From Thalassia testudinum (lineage: Eukaryota > Streptophyta > Magnoliopsida > Alismatales > Hydrocharitaceae): DNA of 64,000 nucleotides. Where the stretch lies: positions 119,302,001-119,366,000 of the forward strand of contig JAZHRO010000013.1 of the NCBI GenBank assembly GCA_037157565.1. Reading direction: 5' to 3'. The notes under the pieces were generated by a model that worked only from the letters and a program-made list of their open reading frames with translations, had not been told where the DNA came from and ran no database searches. The position numbers and the translations under genes were made by a program. Positions 54,008 to 64,000 of this stretch are shown piece by piece (the first letter of the stretch is position 1; the number at the start of each line of letters is the position of its first letter).

Positions 54008-54643
54008 GAGAAGAACCTCTTGCTCACCAACATACACCTAGACCACCCAAGCAACATACTTTCTACTCTTTTGTGTCCAAGAAAAGCTCTTGCTCTCCAA
54101 GCTCAAGTTCTTCATCTAGAGAGCATCAAGCCTTTGCGCACCCGCTCTCCCGTCGTAGTTCACGAGAGCGACGTTGCACCATCGTGTGGCTCACGCACCC
54201 GCATCATCGATTCGACACACTTCCATCAAAGGGGAGTTTCCTAATTCCTATAGAAGCTAGGTTTATATCTTTGTTGGCTCTATAGGATTGTTGTTATTTA
54301 TCTTTGTTACTTTGGTTGGGTATTCGCTTTGCGAATTCCCGTCTGCTTCATGGGACAAAATTCTTCTCATGAAGAGAAGGGGTTTGAGGTATGCTACCCT
54401 CGTATAAAGTAGCGTGGTTGTAATTGAGGTTGAATCACCCTCATTTAACTGATTCATTTAGTCGATTTGATTAACTTGGTTGATCAGAAAATCCTAACTC
54501 GAGAGGGTTAGGTGGTGGTTTTCACCTGGCTTGGGTTTCACCTAAAAATAATTGTGTACCTTGTGTGATTGAATTTTGTGACATTGTTTTATATTATATT
54601 TCCGCAATTTATTACGTCACCCCCTCCTAGTAGGGAATCTACA

Positions 54644-54648
54644 ATAAA
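54644..54648. repeat. Target site duplication of solo LTR, right (ATAAA)
   Basis: Matches 52952-52956. Confidence 0.9.
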
Positions 54649-55330
54649 GGCTTTACATTTCCTTTTGTGCCAACCACACATCATCTCTTAGGCCATGATA
54701 AATGATTATTGTAAGGATCTGTTAGGAAGGAATGCTGATTGGACTGGATGAATCAACTCCTACAGGATGGGTCGTAGCCTATTTGCATGCCAAGATTTTG
54801 CTCACCACCAAATAAATGGAGTTCGAGAGAGCTATAGGTTTGAAATCCTGGAATTTCTCTGCAACTTGTGTCTTTGGTAGCAAGAAAAGAAAAGATCTGT
54901 TGATCTTATCAAAGCCAGCGTTGCCCCCCACAAATTCCTTGATAACATCCATCACTTCTTAACCAACCACATCCCACATCCCCTTATAAAAAAAGACTTG
55001 GACACCATTAGGACCAGGAGAACCTTCATTATTTAAGTCCTTAATGGCAGCCACTGTTTCTTTCTCAGTGATGGTTGCTGTCAAACTAGACACTTGTACC
55101 TCAAAGACTCTAGGTGCATCACTCGTCGCCATTCTCCATAGACCTCTACTTGCTGCCCGTGAAGAATCTCTAAAATATTTGATGGCCTCAGCTCTAATAT
55201 CTGGCATAGGGGAGATTCTCTGACCATCCTGGAATATGGAGGAAATTAAGTTGATCCTTCTACGAGAGTTGGCAGCCAAGTGAAAAAAATTAGTGTTGGC
55301 ATTCCCCTCTTTAAGATGCCCCACATCTCC
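54649..55330 (-). pseudogene. LINE reverse transcriptase, 5' part
   Basis: Contains GHLKEGNANTNFFHLAANSR with DLNNEGSPGPNGVQVFFYK (RT domain 0 region, 54959-55324), then SFLFLLPKTQVAEKFQDFKPIALSN in two steps (about 54820-54900), followed by stops. Continues across the solo LTR into KVDFYKAYD. Confidence 0.78.
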
Positions 55331-55665
55331 TTATAAAAAAAACTTCAACACCATCATGACTAGGGGAACCTTCATTATTTAAGTCTTTAATGGCAGCCAC
55401 TATTTCTTTCTCAATGATGGTTGCTGTCAAGCTAGATGCTTGTGCCTCAGAGACTCTAGGTGCATCACTTGCTGTCATTCTCCGTAGACCTCTACCTGCT
55501 GCCTATGAAGAATCTCTAAAATATTTGATGGCCTCAGCTCTAATATCTGGCACAGAGGAGATTCTCTAATCGTCCTTGATTATGGAGGAGATTAAGTTGG
55601 TCCTTCTACGAGAGCTGGCAACCAAGTGAAAAAATTTGGTGTTGGCATCCCCCACTTTAAGCCAA
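54970..55665 (-). repeat. About 350-bp tandem duplication in LINE
   Basis: Two adjacent copies (about 54970-55318 and 55319-55665), both starting near CCACATC(C/T)CCTTATAAAA and ending near GTGTTGGCAT(T/C)CCCC. They differ at many sites, so the duplication is old. Confidence 0.85.
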
Positions 55666-55699
55666 AGTTGCCTGGACCATTCCCTCCAATCCATCTCCA

Positions 55700-56717
55700 G
55701 TTTTAAATCCTCCACATCCACCACATCTTGCCACATTTTTCTTGCTTTGTGCTCCTGGTTAGTTAAAGGAGCAAATGCTTATTTTGGATCAAGGCCTTGG
55801 ATTTCCAGCAATGCCTCATTGCGTCTCTAATGTCTTATAATAGACACTGCAGCCCCATATTCCTTCAGCATTGTGTGCATAGCAGTCAGCTTGGATGCAA
55901 GTTTGATAGTAGCTGTTCCATCCACATGTTTGGCCCTCCACCAACCTTCAAGCATCTCACGGAATCCAGGTTCTCTCAACCAAGATCCTCTAAACTTGAA
56001 ATAAGATCCAACCTACACTTGTTCCCCACTATCCCAAACCAGGGGCGTGTGGTCGGAAAATGGGCATTCCAACCCATACACAGAGGACAACTAAAACATA
56101 TCCAGTAGCTCAGCATTACCAAAGAATCTGTCAATTTTTGACATGAGGTTGCTACCATTTCTCTAGGTGAATTCAGTTCCAGAAGAGGGATATTCACTCA
56201 AATCTAGTGCCTGGACAATTAGTTGAAACTCAGTGGATGCGCTATCCACCATGCCATTTGGTCTGTCCCTCCCCATCAGAACACAATTAAAGTCTCCTCC
56301 CACAACCCATGCAGCCCCATTCACATAATCTGCAGCTTCACTCTAATCTTCCCACATCTCCTACCTTGTAGAGGCATCACAAGGGCCATAGCCCCCTATA
56401 ATGTAGAAGTCGCTCCCCCCATGATTCCTTTTGAATTTACAAGTCATCATATATCTAGCTATAGAGACCTCCAGCATTTGTAGAACATTTTTCCTCCACC
56501 ACATAACAATACCCCTAGACCTGCCATGTGAATTAAGCATCACACAGTTAGCCGTGCCTCCAATCTTTAGATCAGCCCATGCCCTATCTTCCTCACTCTT
56601 TATGCGTGTCTCTTGAATAATAGCATAATCTATCTCCCATTCCCTCATATATCTCAAAAGGGAAGGCCTCCGGCTTTTGTCGCACAACCCGCACATGTTC
56701 AAAGAGAGAATCCTCAT
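55700..56717 (-). pseudogene. LINE apurinic-type endonuclease domain
   Basis: The frame from 56717 begins MRILSLNMCGLCDKSRR and carries YAIIQETRIKS, the N-W/M-x-G and Q-E-T motifs of the LINE endonuclease that nicks target DNA. It runs to about 56361 and continues with stops to about 55700. Confidence 0.8.
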
Positions 56718-56940
56718 TATGTTTCTTGGGTGCCCCCTTTTTGGAATTCAGGGCTCTGCCAACCCTCATAATAGCTGCAATGGCAATTTCATCAAGTTTC
56801 AATGTTGTGTTTTGTCACCTCTGTCTGAGCTTATATGGAGATCTACCCATGCTAGTATTGGATGCTGACCCTACACCAAATTTCTACTCCTCCACTACTG
56901 GCAAGCTGGGTTGCAGACTCAAGGAATTGGTGGAAATCTC

Positions 56941-57342
56941 TTACAGTACACACAGATCAGATGTCTCTACCCTTGGTATAGCAGCATTCATTTCCTCTAC
57001 CACAACTTCTATTAGTGCCACTTCCATCCCTTCCTTTTTTCCCTCTGTGTGGTGATGATCCTTGCATTTTTTAGGTTTAGGCACCTCATCAGGGGTCCCA
57101 CGGCCCGACTGTTGTGATGCTGCTTCAGGATTCACAACCTCTGCATAAGATGCGTTATTCTGATTGATTCCCCCATAAGTGACATCCATTGTGAAACTCA
57201 AAATCAACAGCCATGAACTTCCCCCACAGGAGAGGACAAGCTTCTCTGTCACAGAACCTGCTTTGAACACAACAACCAAAACATTCAGTACCCGGCCATC
57301 ACCCTTTGACAATCCAATCTTAGCATCTTCAGCCAATGTAGC
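56941..57342 (-). pseudogene. LINE 5' frame (ORF1 side), cut by H
   Basis: 137-codon open stretch upstream of the endonuclease, with SYAEVVNPEAASQQ and a basic KPKKCKDHHHTEGKK patch. The position fits the 3' end of ORF1 or the linker. Its upstream part is lost at the H junction (the first residues of the frame are H LTR sequence). Confidence 0.45.
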
Positions 57343-59183
57343 TGATGAGCCCACAATTGTGGGCTAAGTAGTTACTTAAATGCCTAGGAATTAGATTAAT
57401 ACTGGCACATAAATTGCATACAATAAGATGTAAATAGATTAGTCTAGGTACTCATTTATTTACATATTTCATGCATTGCATTCATACTTCGAATTCATTT
57501 AGAATAGCATGCATTAGAATAGTTAATCTTTTAGGTTGCATTACATGCATTATTTCATTTCACATTTCTTTTAACGGTTTGTACATAAATAACCCCTTAT
57601 TTCTTTTCTTTATTTTATTTGTTTCTTCTCCAATGACTGCATGTAGGAGAGTGAGCGAGCTAAATGCACAGCGACAATTATTGATCTCTACACCCACGAT
57701 ACCGTCGCTTCACCAACATCCACCTGTGTGCCTCCTCCTGCAGCATAAAAGAAGATAGCCGCATCATTAGAAGGGAGGCCACCACCATTCCGACCTACCA
57801 CTGCGCAAAGCCTAGAGCTTCTTCATTACACACCACTGGCCTCCCACCGCGAGCACAAGACCACTCCATCGTGTGCAGGTAGGGTGACAAACTGCCGCGC
57901 CATCTGTGGCTTGTGCATCACTGCGAGAATGCGCCTGAAGGCCACGCAACCACTGCCAGCAACCACCTCCAGCAACCACCTTCAGTTCCTCATCCCTGCA
58001 CCATTTAAGACGTCCAGGTATGATCCCAGACGTCTGACCTCCCATAACTTCTTCCGTCTTCTTCTATTTTCACCTTGCTCTGTTTCCCCTCCACTTCAAC
58101 AAAACTCCCCTCGCCCACGCCTACACACTTAAGCATAGGCCATCACCTTCTCCTCCACCTCCACACACTTTCAGCAGTAGCTGAGAGTTGCCACCCTCCC
58201 AGCGTGCAGTCCGAGCACCCGCCTATCCGTGCACGGCTGCACAGCATGCACAAACTCCCCTCTCCTGTAGCTTGCAGTGTCCAGCTGCAGTAGCTGCACA
58301 GCACTGCGCGCTCGCCCCTCCAGCACTCGCACATCGGTCTGCAGCGGCCGCTAGTACCCAACAGGCATGCCTTCTCTTCCACGCATGCGTGTTGCCTCCA
58401 GTGCCCCGCCAGCAGCTCCGTGCACCTGCCCCTTCAGTGCCCTCGCCGACCTCCTCCAATGCACCTCCAGCGTGCAGCAGCCCCCTTGCCTCCTACGCTT
58501 CCACGCTGCACCCCCTGTGTGCAGTAGGTCTACCCACACGTGTCCTCGCCACACGGTCCACGCACCTCAACAGCTATGCACCTCCAGTAGCACTTGCAGC
58601 CAGCAGCCCGCAAGTTCCCACACCAGCAGCAGCAGCAAGAGTGGCACAACGTACTCACTGCCGTCTCCTCCTCACCGGCACCGTCTCCGGCCACTGTTCG
58701 CCAAGCTACCACCACCGTCGAGTAGCTCTCAACCCACTCGACCTCTGGTGAGATTCACACTTCCGGTCGAGGTCTCCTCCATGCGCAACGAAGTGAGAGA
58801 ATTAATCCTCTATTTTCATCTCTATTAATAATTACATGTGAATGAAATTGTGGGAGTTGATTTTAATTTGTTGGATATTCTATTTTGGCACATTTATGAG
58901 AATCTTCCTCTTGTTCTGCGTAATTGCAAAATCAGCATGTTAAAGTCTTTTTATCTTGATTGAAAAGTGATTTTGGCTTGATTTCTTAATGAAATTAATA
59001 GTGAACATTGGTTTTTGACCTTGGCGAGTTTAAATAGGCCAGTGCCTCCCTATGGATACAACCCGCTCCTAATTGAGTGGTTATTTTACTTGTTGATTAG
59101 TCAATTTTTCCACCACTTACATACTACAACAACACGTTATTTCATTTGTGAAACTTAATCGAAAGTAGAAAATCATCTCGTCA
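57343..59183 (+). repeat. 5' LTR of element H
   Basis: 1841 bp. Starts TGATG and an 18-bp perfect palindrome (57348-57365, AGCCCACAATTGTGGGCT), ends CTCGTCA. The middle (57900-58760) is GC-rich and open in several frames (for example 58188-58751), giving Ala/Pro/Ser-rich translations I regard as fortuitous. The U5 phrase 'gtgcctccctatggataca' lies near 59042. Confidence 0.78.
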
Positions 59184-59185
59184 AA

Positions 59186-59204
59186 TGACGCAGTTGCCGG
59201 GGAC
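59186..59204 (+). other. Primer-binding site of element H
   Basis: TGACGCAGTTGCCGGGGAC, two bases after the LTR end; a tRNA-Asp-like site with mismatches in the first half. Confidence 0.72.
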
Positions 59205-60559
59205 GTAACAGGCTTGTTAAACTCTCATTTATCTATTTATTTGTTTACATTTTAATTGAGGCATATTTAACCTATTTTATTTGATTTGGTGTGAGGTGCG
59301 CATATTACACACGGGTTGTTGCATCGACCTCAGCAGCGCCGTGGTGGACCATGTTTCCACCACTTGGAGGAGGGATTGAGTTTCGCATATATGAGGAAGA
59401 GCTTGAACATTGGTGAACTTTGTTGTCACCAACTAGGAGGACATCTAGAGTGATCATCTTCATCTCCATCGATTTGTCAAGTAGATATAATTTAGGTTTT
59501 AGAACTTTACTTTTCATTATTTTCTTGCACTTACATTTGGTTTGAGACCCTTGTTCTGGGGTATATTTTTAGGGGTTTGTTCCTCGATTTTGTTTTAGGC
59601 CCGTGTTGGGCAGTTTTTGGTAGTCTGTTCCCTCTTTTCTTTAGATCTAGGTTTTCTTTTGTGGGTTGTTTATGCTCTACTTGTTTGTGCACAAGTAGGT
59701 AAAAAAGAAAGAAAAAAAAAAAGAGCTACCTACCCTTAGGATGAACCAGTCAGGTTTGTATGAGCAGCCTCTAGATTTATTTCTCTGCATTGCATGTATT
59801 CTTGCATTATTGATTGCTGGAAGCAAGGTACGCATTCTCTTACTTTGCATCCTATTCTTGATCAGGCATTGCATTTGGACTTAATTCGAAGACCACATAA
59901 TTTGTCTTGAAAAGAATTAACAAGTGGTCACATTTTCTGAAAAAATGATTAATCAAAGGAGGAACATATAAAACCCAAGGAGTTGATTTGAGACATTGTG
60001 CTGCGATTCAAAAAAAAAATTCAAACTTTTACGGTGTATGCACACTTCTTTGCACCAAAGCACGCATTTAGACACTCCTAGGTTTTTGAGCTACTAGGAA
60101 AGAACTCTCCTATCATTGGATACCAAAGTGCTTGAAACTTAAGCTCAAAGGTTTTGTAACTCCAAGGAGGGGGATACCCTGTCACGGATTTTTGAGGGTA
60201 GTTAAGAAGCACCACGAAAGCACAGCTTCAAAGGAAGGCTTAGACCTACTTGCATCCCTTGATCTTCCATCCTTGGAGTACTTTACCATTTGAACTTTAG
60301 GGTAGAGTACCTAAGCTCCAATTAGGTCTTCAATAAGGCATTTCATAGGTTGACAATAGGCACGTAATTGTTTGGGCAATTTGTATTGTCATTTACAACT
60401 GGACTTAAATCTCAAAGGCCTTAATTGATTAAAGACACAAAAGTCCTTTGGAATTGTGTTTGTTTGTGTATGCTTGGTAGGTGACCTTTGAGGAGACAAC
60501 TTGTGTTTAATTCAGAACCTGAAAGGATCCTTAGGAGAGCCAACCAAGAGAGAAAAGAG
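59205..60559 (+). other. Leader of element H
   Basis: About 1.35 kb without a gene. The GTCAAACGACC leader motif of A, B, C and E was not found here. Confidence 0.6.
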
Positions 60560-62146
60560 ATGGCCGATGAAAGAGAGAATAGAATTGTGGAAAACCAACG
60601 ATCTTTGAGAGATTATTTTATCCCTATCAATCAACTTGGCCATACACTGAGAAGACCTGGGGGGGATAATCCATATGAAATCAAGAGTAGTACCATATCT
60701 TTATTGCCCTCATTCTATGGTACTTCTAGGGAGGACCCCTACAGGCATCTGGAGGAATTCACTGAGGTTTGTTCCACAGTGAGATTGCAGGGTGTTACTG
60801 ATGATGCCCAAATGCGAACCCTCTTTCCTTTCTCCTTCAAAGATAAGGCAAAGCATTGGTATCACACTCTAGGTGGTAGAGTGGATACTTGGGAAGCCTT
60901 GAAGGGAGAATTTTTGAAAAAAATATTTCCCCATGAGCAAGACTAATCACTACAGGAGGGAAATCATAGGTTTTGCTCAACAAGATGGAGAACAATTTCA
61001 TGATGCATGGGAGTGCTTCAAAGATTTGCTACGCTTATGTCCCCATCATCAAGTGCCAAGATGGCAGCTTGTAGAAAGGTTCTACACTGGATTAAATAAC
61101 AAGCATAGGCAAACAGTGGATGGTGCCTGTGCAGGAACCTTTCTCACAAAAACTAAAGATGAGGCTTGGGATCTTTTTGAGACTTTGAGTGATAATTCTA
61201 TCCATCTTAATTCTACCTATTTGGATAGAAAACACACTCTTATGCAGTGAAAGATGGAGGCAAATGAGGCTAGGGAACCCAGAATTTGGCTTTTCAGATT
61301 CAATTGTTGAACCAAAACATTGAAAGGCTTATGACAAACCCTAGCCAACTCACATCAAATGCCTCTGCTTCCCAAGCTTCTGAATGCTCCATTTGCAATG
61401 GCAATATGCATGCTACTGTGGATTGTCATTTAGCCTCCCAATTCCCTGACCTTGTACAGGCGAACCTGAATGCCGCCCAAGGGTTCTGACTCAGACCTTG
61501 TAATGACCCATTTTCAAACACTTATAACGAGGGATGGAGGAACCACCCCAATTTTTCATGGAGACAGGGGAATGTCTCTAATTCAGGGAATTACAGACCT
61601 CAACCCTTTCAGACTCAATAGTATAATCAACCTCATATGACTTCCCAACCATCCAAGACTTCTGAGATGGATGAGCTTAAAGCTACGCTTAAAGCCATGC
61701 AGGAGAATCAAAGTAAGATCATCCAATCTCATGACAAGGCAATCAATGAAATGAAATCACAAATTGGACACCTTGTCGAGGCCATGAGTAAAAGAGAGAT
61801 TGGGAAGCTTCCCAGTTCATCTGAGGAGAATCCTAATGGGAAAGGGGTTATGTTTAGGGAGCAAGCCCAGGTGATGACTATTCTAAGGAGTGGGAAAGAA
61901 ATTTCCAAACCTGATGCTCCTATAGTCCCACCTTTTGGAAAACCATCCACTCCGACTTTCGACTTCACTGGAGAAGAGCAGCCCAACTCTTCTTTGCTTG
62001 AAATCACCTCACCGGAAAAGGTTGTCCTCGTTCCCCCTCTTACCCGACATGACAACCCTTCCACCCAAAGATCGAGAGTGCCCTTTCCAGAGTGCTTATC
62101 TGACTCTGGGTAGACTTCTGTTGGCTCATCTAGAGCCAAAGATAGG
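60560..62146 (+). pseudogene. Gag remnant of element H
   Basis: Starts at ATG 60560 (MADERENR). Core: SLLPSFYGTSREDPYRHLEE, TLFPFSFKDKAKHWYHTL and FLKKIFP. A frameshift near 60935 leads to CPHHQVPRWQLVERFYTGL, and another near 61250-61290 returns the frame. A CCHC knuckle (CSICNGNMHATVDC, near 61390) follows, then NHPNFSW and a helical MDELKATLKAMQENQSKI segment (from about 61667). A stop follows at 62111. The knuckle and the different core separate it from A, B and E. Confidence 0.85.
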
Positions 62147-62775
62147 ATGGATGAAATAATGGAGACTTTCAAACAAGTGCAAATTAATTTGCCCTTGATT
62201 GAAGCTATCAGGCAGATTCCATCCTATGCCCGCTTTCTTAAGGACCTGTGCATGAAAAAGCGGCAATCAAGGAAACAGGTCCAATCAAAGGTTGTCCTAC
62301 CTGATTCTGTCAGCTCAGTTATACAACATGGGACACCCCCGAAACTTAAGGACCTAGGAGCCCCATACATCTCAGTGGTCGTTGGCGACCTACAAATAGA
62401 CGAGGCTCTGCTTGATCTGGGTGCGACGGTGAACATCCTTCCGAGCTATGTATATGAACAACTTGGAGGAGGCAATCTGAAGCCTTCCCCTGTAATCCTT
62501 CAAGTTGCAGACCATTCTTTGAAGACACCACGGGGCCTGTTGGAAGATGTCCTTGTGATAGTGGAGGATTTCTTTTTCCCCGTTGACTTTCTAGTTCTGG
62601 ACACTGACCCTACCAACAAACCAACCAAGCCCTCCATCATCTTGGGTCGCCCTTTTCTTGTGACTTTTAATGCTTCAATTAATTGTCACACTGGGGTGTT
62701 AAAAATGGGCTTTGGGAATAGGAAAATTTAGCTGAATGTGTTCGATGCTTATGTGATGACCCCCTTCAGCATGTC
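62147..62775 (+). pseudogene. Protease remnant of element H
   Basis: Carries INLPLIEAIRQIPSYARFLK, the active site ALLDLGATVNILP (near 62405) and SIILGRPFLVTFNASINCH. The frame ends at a stop at 62729 and shifts near 62740. Confidence 0.85.
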
Positions 62776-64000
62776 ATGTTAAATGAGCATTCCCATCTCT
62801 TGGAGGAATGTGAAGGGGATGTGCTAGAACTTGAGGAATTGCTTGGAGTTTCTACTGAGTCTCTTTCCCCATCATGTCTGCCTAAGGTAGATCTGCTACC
62901 TGAGATAGGGACTTCTATTATGAAACCCAACACCATACAAGCCCCTGACCTTGAACTGAAACCCCTCCCTGATTCTCTCAAGTATGTATTCCTTAGGCTA
63001 AATGAAACGCTCCCTGTAATCATCTCATCTACACTATTTGAAGTCCAAGAGGGAGCCTTGTTAGACTACTTATCAAGGCACAAGGAAGCCATAGCTTGGA
63101 CAATTGCTGATATTAAGGGTATAGACTCTATGCTCTGCATGCATCACACTTATACTGATGATTCCATCAAACCCTTTCGAGACATGTAGAGACGTCTTAA
63201 CCCCAACATGAGGGAAGTGGTTCAAAAGGAGATTCTGAAGTGTTTGGACACTGGGATCATTTATCCCATCCCAGATAGCAAATGGGTTAGTCCAATACAT
63301 GTGGTGACAAAGAAGGCAGGCTTCACGGTTGAAACAAATGACCAGGATGAACAAGTGGTGACCAGACCCTCAACAGCTTGGAGGGTCTGCATTGACTACC
63401 GCAAACTGAACACTGCTACCCAGAAGGATCACTTTCCCTTGCCCTTTATTTATCAGATCCTTGAAAGATTGGCAGGGAACAAGTATTTCTACTTTTCAGA
63501 TGGCTATTCTGGGTACAACCAGGTTGCAGTCTTCCTTGATGATCAGGATAAGACAATTTTCACTAGTCCTTACAGCACTTTTGCATTTAGGCGTATGCCG
63601 TTTGGATTATGTAATGCACCGGCAACTTTCCAGCGGTGTATGATGTCCATTTTCTCGGACATGATTGATAAGTGCATCAAGGTTTTTATGGATGACTTCT
63701 CCATTTACAGCTCGTCTTTCAACCAATGTCTCTTGCACTTAGAGAATGTGCTGAAGAGATGTAAGGAGATTGGTTTAGTCCTCAACTGGGAGAAAAGTCA
63801 CTTCATGGTATAGAAAGGCATTGTACTTGGGTATGTTGTGGCAAAAAGGGGCTTGGAAGTGGATAAGGCTAAAGTTGATTCTATTTCCAAACTTCCATTG
63901 CCCATGGATGTCAAATAGATTAGATCCTTTCTGGGCCATGCAGGTTTTTATAGGCAATTCATTAAGAATTTCAGCAAAATTTCTAGGCCACTTTGCAACT
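62776..64000 (+). pseudogene. Reverse transcriptase / start of RNase H of element H
   Basis: Linker (PDLELKPLPDSLKYVFL) then RT: MREVVQKEILKCLDTGIIYP, WRVCIDYRKLNTATQKDHFP, DGYSGYNQV, MPFGLCNAPATFQRC and FMDDFSIY near 63690. In-frame stops at about 63187 and 63811. Continues to the window end with FLGHAGFYRQFIKNFSK. RNase H and integrase lie outside. Confidence 0.88.

Larger units (their letters stand above)
52957..54643 (+). mobile_element. Solo LTR, Ty1-copia Sire/Maximus-like
   Basis: 1687 bp, TGTTGG...CTACA with perfect ATAAA duplication and no internal region: the product of LTR-LTR recombination. TTTTGATGATAACAAAACA near the start is typical of Sire/Maximus LTRs (established knowledge, from memory). 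Contains a dozen or more CAGACGTCTG-like palindromes (53365-53890) and a TATA box TATAAATA (54000-54007). Orientation follows the TATA box. Confidence 0.82.
51107..57342 (-). mobile_element. L1-type LINE, broken by a solo copia LTR and by element H
   Basis: Minus-strand non-LTR retrotransposon with a 13-base poly-T (51107-51119) marking its 3' tail inside the TNP2 gene. From 5' to 3': an ORF1-side frame (57342-56941), endonuclease (56717-55700), reverse transcriptase (about 55330-52250, interrupted at 52957-54648) and a zinc-binding C-terminal domain (51859-51180). A tandem duplication lies at about 54970-55665. The 5' part is cut by H, so its own target duplication cannot be tested. Inactive. 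Confidence 0.88.
57343..64000 (+). mobile_element. Element H: Ty3-gypsy (Athila/Tat) element, 5' part
   Basis: LTR 57343-59183, primer site 59186, leader, gag with a CCHC knuckle, protease and RT. Cut by the window end near the RT/RNase H border. Inserted in the LINE; the bases before it are GTAGC. Frames are shifted several times, so it is inactive. Gag differs clearly from A, B and E. Confidence 0.85.

Noticed and set aside
57340..57370. CTGATGAG followed by a perfect stem, reminiscent of a hammerhead ribozyme core
   Set aside because: The stem is followed by TAAG and not GAAA, and no third stem with a cleavage site is present. It is better explained as the palindromic start of the H LTR.
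58188..58828. Two overlapping open frames of 153 and 187 codons
   Set aside because: They lie in the GC-rich middle of the H LTR, translate to Ala/Pro/Ser-rich low-complexity sequence, overlap in different frames and show no domain.

Overview
This window looks like transposon-packed DNA from a flowering plant with a large genome, probably heterochromatic. I see no host protein-coding gene, rRNA cluster, CRISPR array or bacterial-type feature. The plant assignment rests on Athila/Tat-type Ty3-gypsy retrotransposons with tRNA-Asp-like primer sites (TGGCGCC..TTGCC), a CACTA (TNP2) transposase remnant, a plant L1-type LINE and a Sire/Maximus-like copia LTR. The species cannot be read from the sequence.

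Layout. 1-2760 is an unassigned stretch very rich in short perfect inverted repeats, split by an AT-rich block (211-960). 3220-5086 is a lone LTR (LTR-X) related to the LTRs of element B. From 5087 to 48077 the sequence is one nested stack, called here A to E. Element D (minus strand, oldest) has its 5' LTR at 45429-48077, part of its leader at 45323-45428, and the rest of its leader plus decayed gag-protease at 30488-33821. Element E (minus, 33822-45322) sits in D's leader. Element C (minus; LTR 29018-30487, leader 27704-29017) sits just after D's protease. Element A (plus, 5835-27698, target duplication GGTGA) split C, whose other half is 5087-5834. Element B (minus, 14647-25165, target duplication ATATG) sits in the 3' untranslated part of A. 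B is youngest: its two 2241-bp LTRs differ at about 20 sites by eye.

48083-50643 is the 3' end of another plus-strand element (I). 50644-51106 is a TNP2 transposase remnant. 51107-57342 is a minus-strand LINE whose 3' poly-A lies in that TNP2 gene; it is interrupted by a complete solo copia LTR (52957-54643, duplication ATAAA). Element H (plus, 57343 to the window end) was inserted into the 5' part of the LINE and is cut by the window edge within reverse transcriptase/RNase H.

How the parts relate. A, E and H carry gag, protease and reverse transcriptase (A and E also integrase), all broken by stops, frameshifts or deletions. B has lost reverse transcriptase, RNase H and integrase but keeps unbroken gag and protease frames, near-identical LTRs, primer site and polypurine tract. 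It therefore looks like a recently mobile non-autonomous element that used enzymes from a relative. Several non-coding modules recur across these elements and are the most interesting content: a leader motif, a duplicated 3' stem motif, a tRNA-like block inside LTRs, and an inverted repeat at the 5' tip of each LTR.
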